Assembly (NCBI GenBank): GCA_041624375.1
Contig: JBFJVD010000189.1
Span: forward strand, 1 to 5,825
Reading direction: 5' to 3'
Source: JBFJVD01 sp041624375
GTDB lineage: Bacteria; Chloroflexota; Anaerolineae; Anaerolineales; E44-bin32
Length of the DNA stretch: 5,825 nt
Under the pieces are notes generated by a model. That model was not told the origin of the DNA. It did no database searches and saw only the letters and a list, made by a program, of their open reading frames with translations. This document shows positions 1-5,825 of the stretch, piece by piece. Position 1 is the first letter of the stretch. Every line of letters begins with the position of its first letter. Position numbers and translations under genes: made by a program.

Positions 1-1026
1 CGGGCGGTGTACTCGCTTCGCTCGAGAGGCTATTTCCTTGCGGGCGCAGTCATCATCGGCGTCAATGCCGAAGCATGCTCCCTGGCGGAACAGCTTACCA
101 GCTGGACCCGATCCGGCCTGCACTTGCTCGGCTTTATTCACGACACGCAGCCGGTCGGATCGCGCGTCTTCCGGGGACTGAGCATCCTCGGCAGCACAAA
201 AGACCTCGAATCAATCCTGCAGACCTACGACGTAGAAGAGATCATTCTCGCCACCAGTGCTCTACGACGAGATGACATTTTGGGGATCTTCAGCCGCTAC
301 GGCGTCCGCAGTGATGTGAATGTACGGCTCTCCTCCGGGCTCTTCGAGATCATTACGACTGGATTGAATGTCAAGGAATTTGCCTACGTTCCGCTTGTCG
401 GCGTGAATCGTGTCCGACTCACAGGAACCAATCGGGTCATGAAGCTGCTGCTTGACTACGGCCTGACCATCCCCGTGTTGGTCCTGATTTCGCCGGTGCT
501 CCTTCTGCTCGCGGTTCTGGTCCGCCTGGGCTCGAAAGGACCGATCATCTACCGGCGGCGGGTTATGGGTGTCAACGGTCGTCAGTTCGACGCCTTCAAG
601 TTCCGGACTATGTACAGCAACGGCGATGCGATCCTTGAGCAGCATCCCCGCTTGAAGGAGGAGCTGGCACGGAATCACAAGCTCAAAGACGATCCACGCG
701 TTACGCCGATCGGCCGATTCATGCGGCGTTACAGTCTCGATGAGCTGCCCCAGCTCTTCAATGTCCTACGGCGGGAGATGTCGCTTGCGGGGCCGCGCAT
801 GATCTCGCCACAAGAAGTCCCGATGTACAACCAGTGGGCAATCAACCTGCTCACCGTTCCACCCGGGATCACCGGCTTATGGCAGGTAAGCGGCCGCTCG
901 GACGTTTCCTACGAGGAACGGGTCCGCATGGACATGTACTACATCCGCAACTGGACGATCTGGCTCGATCTGCAGCTGCTCTGGCAGACCGTCCCTGTTG
1001 TCTTGCGCGGCCGCGGGGCCTACTAA
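1..1026 (+). CDS. Polyprenyl glycosylphosphotransferase (initiating sugar-phosphate transferase), 5'-truncated
   Basis: This membrane enzyme moves a sugar-1-phosphate from a nucleotide sugar to undecaprenyl phosphate at the inner face of the membrane, the first step of exopolysaccharide or capsule repeat-unit assembly. The frame is open from base 1, so the GTG at 7 is probably internal. About 341 residues are present, whereas the WbaP/WcaJ-like family usually has about 460-500, so the N-terminal membrane helices lie upstream. Visible first is a Rossmann-like CoA_binding_3 segment (about nt 46-390, beginning AVIIGVNAEA), then a hydrophobic helix (about nt 445-528), then the catalytic Bac_transf domain. 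Its signatures are KFRTM (nt 598-612), SLDELPQLFNVL with the Asp-Glu catalytic pair at nt 739-744, MSLAGPR, and PGITGLWQVSGR (about nt 862-897). The C-terminal end is intact. The first sugar (glucose, galactose or other) cannot be read from the sequence. The family call is firm. Confidence 0.93.
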   Translation, partial: RAVYSLRSRGYFLAGAVIIGVNAEACSLAEQLTSWTRSGLHLLGFIHDTQPVGSRVFRGLSILGSTKDLESILQTYDVEEIILATSALRRDDILGIFSRYGVRSDVNVRLSSGLFEIITTGLNVKEFAYVPLVGVNRVRLTGTNRVMKLLLDYGLTIPVLVLISPVLLLLAVLVRLGSKGPIIYRRRVMGVNGRQFDAFKFRTMYSNGDAILEQHPRLKEELARNHKLKDDPRVTPIGRFMRRYSLDELPQLFNVLRREMSLAGPRMISPQEVPMYNQWAINLLTVPPGITGLWQVSGRSDVSYEERVRMDMYYIRNWTIWLDLQLLWQTVPVVLRGRGAY

Positions 1027-1040
1027 TTCCTTTCTTCATT

Positions 1041-1046
1041 AAGGAG
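1041..1046 (+). promoter_or_regulatory. Ribosome binding site of the epimerase gene
   Basis: AAGGAG lies 5 bases before the ATG at 1052, in the 25-base gap after the phosphotransferase stop. It supports that start, which also places the glycine-rich NAD motif at the extreme N terminus, as is usual for the family. Confidence 0.8.
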
Positions 1047-1051
1047 CTCTC

Positions 1052-1984
1052 ATGAAGGTCTTGGTTACGGGTGGTGCCGGATTCATCGGCTCACATGTGG
1101 TCGATCTGTATCTGGAGCATGGGCATGAGGTAGTCGTTGTCGATGATCTTTCCAGCGGACGCCTCTCGAATCTGAATCCAGGTGTCAAGTTCTATCAACT
1201 CGACATTCGCAGTCCGGACATACAGAAGGTCTTCGAACTCGAGCGGCCAGAGGTCATCAACCATCATGCGGCCCAGATGGATGTCCGCCGTTCGGTGGCC
1301 GAGCCCATCTTCGACGCCGATGTGAACATCCTGGGGTCGATTCACCTGCTCGAGTGCGCCCGGACTTACGGCGTTCGGCGCTTCATCTACATTTCTACGG
1401 GCGGCGCAGTCTACGGCGAGCCGGAATACCTGCCATGTGACGAGGAACATCCGATTCGCCCGATCTGTCAGTACGGCGCGAGCAAGCACACGGTCGAGCA
1501 TTACCTGCATATGTACTGCACGAACTACGGGCTCGAGTATGTGGTCCTGCGCTACCCGAATGTCTACGGGCCACGCCAGGATCCGCATGGGGAGGCCGGC
1601 GTGGTGGCGATCTTCACGGGCCAGATGCTGCGCAGTGCGCCGGTAACGATTAATGGGGATGGTGAGCAAGTGCGCGACTTTGTCTATGTGCGCGACTGCG
1701 CCCGGGCCAACCTGCTCGCCCTGAACTCGAATCACTCGAGCGGTCTCTACAATCTTGGGTCAGGCCGAGGCATTTCGATCAATGAGATCTTTGAATGTCT
1801 TCGGGACATCACGGCCTACCCGCATGAGCCGGCTCACGGCCCCCCCAAGCTTGGTGAGACTCGACGCATCTACCTGACGGGCGATCGGGCTAAGGCCGAG
1901 ATGGGTTGGGAGCCGGAGACTCCGCTGGCGGAGGGTCTGCAGCGGACGGTTGCTTACTTCCGGCAGCAGGAAGTGGTCGCGTGA
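1052..1984 (+). CDS. NAD-dependent sugar epimerase/dehydratase, GalE-like (extended SDR)
   Basis: This is a cytoplasmic extended short-chain dehydrogenase/reductase acting on a nucleotide sugar, most simply a UDP-glucose 4-epimerase-type reaction. The 310 residues match the short GalE-like class. The NAD-binding motif TGGAGFIGSH is at residues 6-15, followed by VVVDDLSSG (28-36), whose acidic residues suit NAD rather than NADP. The catalytic set is Ser115/Thr116 in ISTGGAVYGE, with Tyr141 and Lys145 in YGASK. RYPNVYGPRQ (167-176), GDGEQVRDFVYVRD (202-215) and YNLGSG (233-238) are the usual substrate-side motifs, so the enzyme looks intact. It follows the phosphotransferase by 25 bases and overlaps the kinase gene by 4 bases (GTGA), implying co-transcription and translational coupling. 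The exact substrate is open. Because its partners look like heptose genes, it could act on an activated heptose instead of UDP-glucose, but that is inference. Confidence 0.93.
   Translation: MKVLVTGGAGFIGSHVVDLYLEHGHEVVVVDDLSSGRLSNLNPGVKFYQLDIRSPDIQKVFELERPEVINHHAAQMDVRRSVAEPIFDADVNILGSIHLLECARTYGVRRFIYISTGGAVYGEPEYLPCDEEHPIRPICQYGASKHTVEHYLHMYCTNYGLEYVVLRYPNVYGPRQDPHGEAGVVAIFTGQMLRSAPVTINGDGEQVRDFVYVRDCARANLLALNSNHSSGLYNLGSGRGISINEIFECLRDITAYPHEPAHGPPKLGETRRIYLTGDRAKAEMGWEPETPLAEGLQRTVAYFRQQEVVA
1968..1973 (+). promoter_or_regulatory. Ribosome binding site deciding the GTG start of the kinase
   Basis: AGGAAG sits inside the end of the epimerase gene, 7 bases before GTG at 1981. An upstream in-frame ATG at 1906 would add 25 Gly/Ala-rich residues read from within the epimerase and would bury the conserved N-terminal motif, so GTG 1981 is preferred. 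Confidence 0.7.
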
Positions 1985-2958
1985 TCATCGTTCAGACTCC
2001 GCTTCGCATCAGCTTGTTCGGTGGGGGGACCGATCTGCCTTCCTACTTCCTGCAGGAGGGCGGCTGCGTCCTCAACAGTGCCATCGACAAGTACATCTTC
2101 GTGGTCATCAAGAAGCGCTTCGATCACATGATTCGTGTCGGCTACACCAAGACGGAGATGGTCGAGTGCGTCGATCAGGTTCGGCATGAGCTGATCCGCG
2201 AGGCGCTGCGCAAGACGGGAATATCCGATGGCGTTGAGATCGCCACGATGGGCGACATCCCTTCCGCCGGCTCCGGGCTCGGGTCGTCGAGCACAGTCAC
2301 GGTGGGTTCGCTCCACGCGATGTACACCTATCTCGGCGAGATGCATCCTGCGTCATGCCTGGCGGAGGAGGCCTGCGAGATCGAGATCGACGTGCTCGGG
2401 AAACCGGTCGGCTATCAGGATCAGTACATCGCTGCCTTCGGCGGCATTCGGTTTATGGAATTTCGACCGGACGGGACGGTGGAGGTGGAGCGAGTCCCCG
2501 TCGAGGAGGCCACACTGCGCCGGCTCGATGAGAACCTGATGCTCTTTTACACCGGCAAGACCCGGAAGTCGTCGACCATTCTCACAGAGCAGAACGCCAA
2601 CGTGAACGATCGGTTGCCGATTCTCGAGCGCATGAAGCTACAGGCCCTCGAAGCACGGGATGGCCTGGTGGCCGGCGAGGTCCATGCGATCGGCGAGCTT
2701 ATGCATGAAGGCTGGGAGTTAAAGAAGCGGCTCGCCAGCCGTATCAGCAACCCGGTCATCGACGACATGTATGCACGTGCACGGAGCGCCGGGGCGCTGG
2801 GCGGCAAGATCACCGGCGCCGGGGGCGGTGGCTTCTTGATGCTGTACTGTCCAAAAGAGAAACAGGATGAAGTTCGGGGGGCCCTGTCTGATCTCCGGGA
2901 GCTTTCGTTTCACTTGGAGGGGGACGGCAGCAAAGTCATCTTCAACTATCGTCGCTAG
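1981..2958 (+). CDS. hddA: GHMP-family sugar kinase, D-glycero-D-manno-heptose 7-phosphate kinase-like (HddA)
   Basis: Predicted cytoplasmic ATP-dependent kinase. In the family, HddA phosphorylates heptose 7-phosphate at C1 to the 1,7-bisphosphate in the GDP-heptose pathway of S-layer and capsule glycans. With the GTG start the protein has 325 residues, near the usual family length. The N-terminal motif TPLRISLFGGGTDLPSY (6-22) is typical of HddA-like GHMP kinases. The ATP loop GDIPSAGSGLGSSS is at 91-104, GYQDQY with the likely catalytic Asp147 at 144-149, and the C-terminal GHMP motif KITGAGGGGF at 276-285. All core motifs are intact. The start overlaps the epimerase stop by 4 bases (GTGA), and the SIS-isomerase gene follows 49 bases later. 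That pairing with a GmhA-type isomerase supports the heptose assignment. A fucose- or other sugar-kinase role within the same GHMP group cannot be excluded from sequence alone. Confidence 0.88.
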   Translation: MIIVQTPLRISLFGGGTDLPSYFLQEGGCVLNSAIDKYIFVVIKKRFDHMIRVGYTKTEMVECVDQVRHELIREALRKTGISDGVEIATMGDIPSAGSGLGSSSTVTVGSLHAMYTYLGEMHPASCLAEEACEIEIDVLGKPVGYQDQYIAAFGGIRFMEFRPDGTVEVERVPVEEATLRRLDENLMLFYTGKTRKSSTILTEQNANVNDRLPILERMKLQALEARDGLVAGEVHAIGELMHEGWELKKRLASRISNPVIDDMYARARSAGALGGKITGAGGGGFLMLYCPKEKQDEVRGALSDLRELSFHLEGDGSKVIFNYRR

Positions 2959-2980
2959 GCCATCATCAGTAGCAATCCAT

Positions 2981-2996
2981 CGAGGCAGCTGTCTCG
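2981..2996. repeat. Imperfect 16-base palindrome before the SIS-GAF gene
   Basis: The two halves CGAGGCAG and CTGTCTCG are inverted repeats with one mismatch, which would be a G-U pair in RNA. It ends one base before the Shine-Dalgarno sequence of the next gene. It could be an operator or a small hairpin limiting translation, or chance. No T-run follows, so it is not a rho-independent terminator. Confidence 0.3.
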
Positions 2997-2997
2997 A

Positions 2998-3004
2998 GGA
3001 GGAG
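2998..3004 (+). promoter_or_regulatory. Strong ribosome binding site deciding the start of the SIS-GAF gene
   Basis: GGAGGAG lies just before ATG 3008; its first GGAGG is 5 bases from the start codon. The frame is open further upstream (an ATG at 2867), but those codons lie inside the kinase gene and encode nothing like a SIS domain. Start 3008 gives the normal N terminus of a GmhA-type protein. Confidence 0.85.
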
Positions 3005-3007
3005 ACA

Positions 3008-4237
3008 ATGCTTAACCGCGTACAGAGATACCTTTCCGAACTTACCCATACCTTGGATCGCCTGCCCATGGGGGAGATCATGCAGGTGATCGATATCCTC
3101 TCGGAGGCCCGGTTGCAGGGCCGGCAGGTGTTCATTATGGGCAACGGCGGCAGCGCGTCGACCGCCTCACACTTCGTCTGCGATTTGGCAAAGAACACAC
3201 GCTTGCCCGGCGAGCCACCGTTCCGTGTCATCGGGCTCTCCGACAATATGGCCATCTTTTCTGCCTATGCCAACGATGAGGGCTATGAAAACGTCTTCGT
3301 ACAGCAGCTGGCGAGCCTGCTTCATCCGGGTGATATCGTCATCGGCATCTCGACGAGCGGAAACTCGGTGAATGTGGTCCGGGCGATTGAATGGGCCAAC
3401 GCGGCCGGTGGGATGACGATCGGCTTCACCGGGTTCGACGGCGGCGCGCTGGCGAATCTTGCTCAGGTGAATCTGCATGTTCCGAGTGGCATCATCGAGC
3501 ACGTCGAAGACACCCACCTGATCCTGGAGCATCTTATCTGCAAGGCGCTCAAGGAATCCCTGGCGGTAGAGAGCGAGCAGCGCGCCGACCTGCAGGTGGC
3601 GCCCTTCGAACAGGCAACCAGCGGTTCGCTGCCGGAGTCCGTTGAAGCGCTGCTAAGCGAGCGGGATGAATCCTCATCCCGCAAGGCGCGGCTCCTTCTG
3701 AGCATGGTGGAGGCGTTCAACCGTGACCTGCAATGGAAACTGGATCAGTTCGGCAAGCTCCAGCATCTGCTGGAACTGATCCTGGACGGCATCGGCGCCG
3801 GCAGCGGCAGCATCCTCATGCTCGATGAGCGCGGCGAGGTGATCGAGGGGGCGGTCGCCTATGAAGGTATGGTCAAGCATGAGGGCCAATCCACCCTGCG
3901 AGAGACGATCGAACACGGGCTGGCCGGATGGGTTTTGAAGCACCGTCAGCCGGCTCTGGTGGAGAGCACCACGGAAGACCCGCGCTGGCTCCGCCGCTCA
4001 TGGGAAGAGGGTCGCGGCCATTCACGCTCGGCAATGAGCGTCCCGATCATCGTCGACGACCTTGTCCTTGCTGTACTCACACTGGTTCACCCACACGAAC
4101 ACCGCTTCAAGCAGACTGATCTGATGTTTCTGGCCGCCATCGCCAGCTGGCTGGCTGCCAATCAAGAACTGGTGCTAGACTTGAAAGGTGATCGATCCGA
4201 GCAGGTCCGGCCCGTGACCGAAGGTCTCGGAAGCTGA
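3008..4237 (+). CDS. SIS-domain phosphosugar isomerase (GmhA-like) fused to a C-terminal GAF domain
   Basis: A 409-residue protein of two parts. Residues 1 to about 187 form a complete SIS domain of the sedoheptulose-7-phosphate isomerase (GmhA) type, an isomerase that normally ends near 190-200 residues. Its motifs are MGNGGSASTASHF (44-56), GISTSGNSVNV (113-123) and VEDTHLILEHLIC (166-178). Aligned by eye with E. coli GmhA, the metal ligands His61/Glu65/Gln172/His180 correspond to His55/Asp59/Glu167/His175, so two have changed. A polar linker (about 188-225) and a probable helix or coiled coil (about 226-262) lead to a GAF fold (about 248-390). That fold is recognised by GSGSILMLDERGEVIE, GLAGWVLKHRQPALV and RSAMSVPIIVDDLVLAVLTL. 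The GAF has no cysteine and no visible NKxxDE cyclic-nucleotide motif, so its ligand is unknown. Position after the HddA-like kinase suggests supply of heptose 7-phosphate for the glycan. Isomerase activity is likely but not certain; control by the GAF part is inference. Confidence 0.88.
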   Translation: MLNRVQRYLSELTHTLDRLPMGEIMQVIDILSEARLQGRQVFIMGNGGSASTASHFVCDLAKNTRLPGEPPFRVIGLSDNMAIFSAYANDEGYENVFVQQLASLLHPGDIVIGISTSGNSVNVVRAIEWANAAGGMTIGFTGFDGGALANLAQVNLHVPSGIIEHVEDTHLILEHLICKALKESLAVESEQRADLQVAPFEQATSGSLPESVEALLSERDESSSRKARLLLSMVEAFNRDLQWKLDQFGKLQHLLELILDGIGAGSGSILMLDERGEVIEGAVAYEGMVKHEGQSTLRETIEHGLAGWVLKHRQPALVESTTEDPRWLRRSWEEGRGHSRSAMSVPIIVDDLVLAVLTLVHPHEHRFKQTDLMFLAAIASWLAANQELVLDLKGDRSEQVRPVTEGLGS

Positions 4238-4382
4238 AGGATTCAGACGTGATCTTTCATTCGCGTGCGGGCAAGACCACTGTGCGCTTTTTCAGCTGGC
4301 GGCTTGCTTTGCAGCTCCTCGTCGTGAGAAGCTTCGCCGGGCCACAGGGTCGGGCGAGCTCTGGCAGTGAGGGGGAGGACCG
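4238..4382 (+). other. 145-base intergenic region with a possible hairpin
   Basis: This is the largest gap in the window and separates the sugar-precursor genes from the Wzz/kinase gene. A stem can be drawn between GCTTCGCC (4331-4338, one bulged T) and GGCGAGC (4353-4359), with a 14-base loop. No T-run follows, so it is not a standard terminator. A weaker 5-bp stem is possible at 4294-4298 with 4312-4316. No convincing -35/-10 pair was found by eye. It may hold a secondary promoter or leader, but nothing firm is visible. Confidence 0.3.
4371..4378 (+). promoter_or_regulatory. Ribosome binding site of the Wzz/tyrosine-kinase gene
   Basis: GGGGGAGG lies 4 bases before ATG 4383. An in-frame TGA at 4368-4370 rules out any longer version of the protein, and the first transmembrane helix begins about 12 residues after this ATG, so the start is well fixed. 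Confidence 0.85.
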
Positions 4383-5825
4383 ATGGAACTGAGACCCTAT
4401 CTACAGCCGCTGGTTCGCTGGTGGTGGTTGCTTGTCGCTGCTGCACTCCTTGCGGGAGTCTCCAGCTACATGCTGATGAACTCGCAACCGGTCGCCTACG
4501 AGTCGACGGCAACGCTGATGATCGGCCGGACGATCTTCGATCCGAATCCGACCAACTTTGGCTTCGGCATCAGCCAGCAGCTCGCGCAGACTTATGTGGA
4601 GTTCACCCAGCTCGAACCGGTAAAGGCGGAAGTCAAGCGTGAGCTTGGGCTCGAAGAGCTGCCGGACTACAGCGCGCGTGTGCTCCCAAATACGCAATTC
4701 ATTGAGCTGCGCGTGGTTGACACCGTACCGGCGCGGGCGCAGGCGGTCGCCGACAGCCTGGCCAACCAGCTGCTCCAGCTCAGTCCAACCGGCGCGTTCA
4801 CTGAGGAGCAGGAGCGAATCGTCTTCATTGAGTCGCAACTGACCTTCCTGGAAGATGCGATTGAGGCCACGCAGCTGGAGATCGCCGATATGCAGAAGCT
4901 GATCGGCGAATTGGACAGCGCACTGGAGCTGGCCGAAGCCGAACGCAGGTTGAATGGACTACAGACGAAACTGGCCACGCTGCAAACCAACTACGCCTCG
5001 CTGCTGGCGAATTCACAGCAGGGTGCGGTCAACACCCTGACGATCATCGAACCCGCCTCATTGCCCATTTTTCCGATCGGACCCAGCCTGCCGCTGATCG
5101 TGTTCATGGCCATGGTGCTCGGCGTTTCGCTGGCGGCCGGTGCGGCCTACCTGCTCGAGTACCTGGACGATTCCTTCCGCGAGCCGGAGGAGGTGGAGAT
5201 CACGCTCGGTGTGCCGGTCATCGGCTACACACCGGAGGTCAGGCCGAAGGGCCCTTCGGGAGTCGATCAAAGCCCTCTGCTGCATGTCGGCCAGCACAGC
5301 CCGCTGCTCTGGGATGCCTACCGCATGCTTTACACGCGGCTGGAGTTCGCCGCCAGAGCGAGAGGGTTGGGCAACTTGAAGAGCGTGCTCATCACCAGCC
5401 CTGCCCCGGCGGATGGCAAGACAACTCTGGCGATCAACCTGGCCATCGTCGCCGCCCAGGACGAGAAGAAGGTTGTTCTCGTCGACGCCGATCTGCGCCG
5501 GCCGGCCATTCACCGCTTCCTCGAGATTGACCAAACGCCGGGCCTCACCGATGTGCTACTTCAGCCTGGCAAGGATCCACATATGGGTTTGCGGGAGGTG
5601 GATGGCACGAAATTGAGCGTGGTCACCAGCGGCAGCGCCGCTGACGTTGAATCAATTGGCACCTCGCGCATGGCGCAGGTGGTGACCCGTCTCACCCGAA
5701 AAGGCGATCTGGTCATCCTCGACAGCCCGCCCCTGGCGCTGCCGGAAACGCTGGCGTTGGCCGCCACGGTCGATGCCGTGATCCTGGTGGCGCGCCTTGG
5801 TGCGACCTCCTCCAAGGAGACCGAA
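4383..5825 (+). CDS. Wzz-type chain-length regulator with C-terminal bacterial tyrosine kinase (BY-kinase), 3'-truncated
   Basis: This inner-membrane polysaccharide co-polymerase/autokinase controls chain length and export of capsule or exopolysaccharide. The frame is open for 481 codons to the window edge. Residues 1-45 carry the Wzz N terminus with helix 1 (about 12-32, after RWWW). A short outer domain follows, with a coiled coil (about 140-210), then the Pro-rich stretch PASLPIFPIGPSLP and helix 2 (about 236-258). The cytoplasmic kinase has Walker A SPAPADGKTT (339-348, Lys346), Walker A' VLVDADLRRP (365-374, Asp368 and Asp370) and Walker B LVILDSPP (443-450, Asp447). The usual P-loop PGEGKS reads PADGKT. 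The EX2RX2R oligomerisation motif appears as DAYRMLY (311-317), with the first Glu and last Arg changed. The C-terminal tyrosine cluster, the autophosphorylation site, would be off the window. Fusion of both halves in one chain resembles Gram-negative Wzc, but the outer domain (about 200 residues) is much shorter. Confidence 0.93.
   Translation, partial: MELRPYLQPLVRWWWLLVAAALLAGVSSYMLMNSQPVAYESTATLMIGRTIFDPNPTNFGFGISQQLAQTYVEFTQLEPVKAEVKRELGLEELPDYSARVLPNTQFIELRVVDTVPARAQAVADSLANQLLQLSPTGAFTEEQERIVFIESQLTFLEDAIEATQLEIADMQKLIGELDSALELAEAERRLNGLQTKLATLQTNYASLLANSQQGAVNTLTIIEPASLPIFPIGPSLPLIVFMAMVLGVSLAAGAAYLLEYLDDSFREPEEVEITLGVPVIGYTPEVRPKGPSGVDQSPLLHVGQHSPLLWDAYRMLYTRLEFAARARGLGNLKSVLITSPAPADGKTTLAINLAIVAAQDEKKVVLVDADLRRPAIHRFLEIDQTPGLTDVLLQPGKDPHMGLREVDGTKLSVVTSGSAADVESIGTSRMAQVVTRLTRKGDLVILDSPPLALPETLALAATVDAVILVARLGATSSKETE

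Noticed and set aside
1091..1735. 214-codon open frame on the minus strand
   Set aside because: It lies fully antisense inside the intact epimerase gene and has no known motif.
1906..1980. Earlier ATG start for the GHMP kinase
   Set aside because: It would add 25 Gly/Ala-rich residues from inside the epimerase gene. GTG 1981 has its own ribosome binding site and gives the normal family N terminus.
2867..3007. N-terminal extension of the SIS-GAF protein from an ATG at 2867
   Set aside because: These codons overlap the kinase coding region in another frame, have no family similarity, and a strong ribosome binding site sits directly before ATG 3008.
2719..3255. 178-codon open frame on the minus strand
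   Set aside because: It runs antisense across the end of the kinase gene and the start of the SIS gene, both of which have clear family motifs. It shows no recognisable domain, so it is a by-product of GC-rich codon bias.
3692..4237. GAF domain as a separate gene starting at an internal ATG (3704)
   Set aside because: The frame is continuous with the SIS domain and no good ribosome binding site precedes 3704, so a fused protein is the simpler reading. Internal initiation is not excluded.
4331..4359. Rho-independent terminator in the 145-base gap
   Set aside because: A stem can be drawn, but it has a bulge and a 14-base loop, and no T-run follows; the downstream bases are G-rich.
4401..4838. 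145-codon open frame on the minus strand
   Set aside because: It is antisense to the Wzz domain, whose + strand frame has two membrane helices, a coiled coil and kinase motifs in the expected order.

Overview
This is a moderately high-GC bacterial window holding one block of surface-polysaccharide (capsule, exopolysaccharide or S-layer glycan) genes. All genes are on the + strand and closely spaced. No RNA gene, mobile element, CRISPR array or phage signal was seen. The style of the proteins suggests Chloroflexota (Thermomicrobia-like), or less likely an actinobacterium. This rests on the single-chain Wzz/tyrosine-kinase with a short outer domain and on a GAF domain of the kind common in Chloroflexota. 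It is an impression from family resemblance, not a placement.

Layout. The 3' part of a polyprenyl glycosylphosphotransferase (1-1026, cut by the window edge) would start the glycan on undecaprenyl phosphate. After 25 bases comes a GalE-like NAD-dependent sugar epimerase (1052-1984). Its stop overlaps by 4 bases the GTG start of a GHMP-family sugar kinase resembling the heptose-7-phosphate kinase HddA (1981-2958). After 49 bases comes a two-domain protein, 3008-4237: a GmhA-type SIS phosphosugar isomerase joined in one frame to a C-terminal GAF sensor domain. After a 145-base gap, a Wzz / bacterial tyrosine-kinase chain-length regulator (4383 to beyond the right edge) begins.

How they fit. 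The isomerase (sedoheptulose 7-phosphate to heptose 7-phosphate) and the kinase (heptose 7-phosphate to heptose 1,7-bisphosphate) are consecutive early steps of the GDP-D-glycero-alpha-D-manno-heptose route. The phosphatase (GmhB) and guanylyltransferase (HddC) of that route are not in the window. The epimerase probably supplies or modifies a nucleotide sugar, the phosphotransferase loads the first sugar, and the Wzz/kinase controls polymer length and export.

The most notable item is the SIS-GAF fusion: a precursor-forming isomerase carrying its own sensor domain, which suggests direct ligand control of heptose supply. Secondary points are changed metal-ligand positions in that isomerase and a degenerate oligomerisation motif plus unusual P-loop in the tyrosine kinase.
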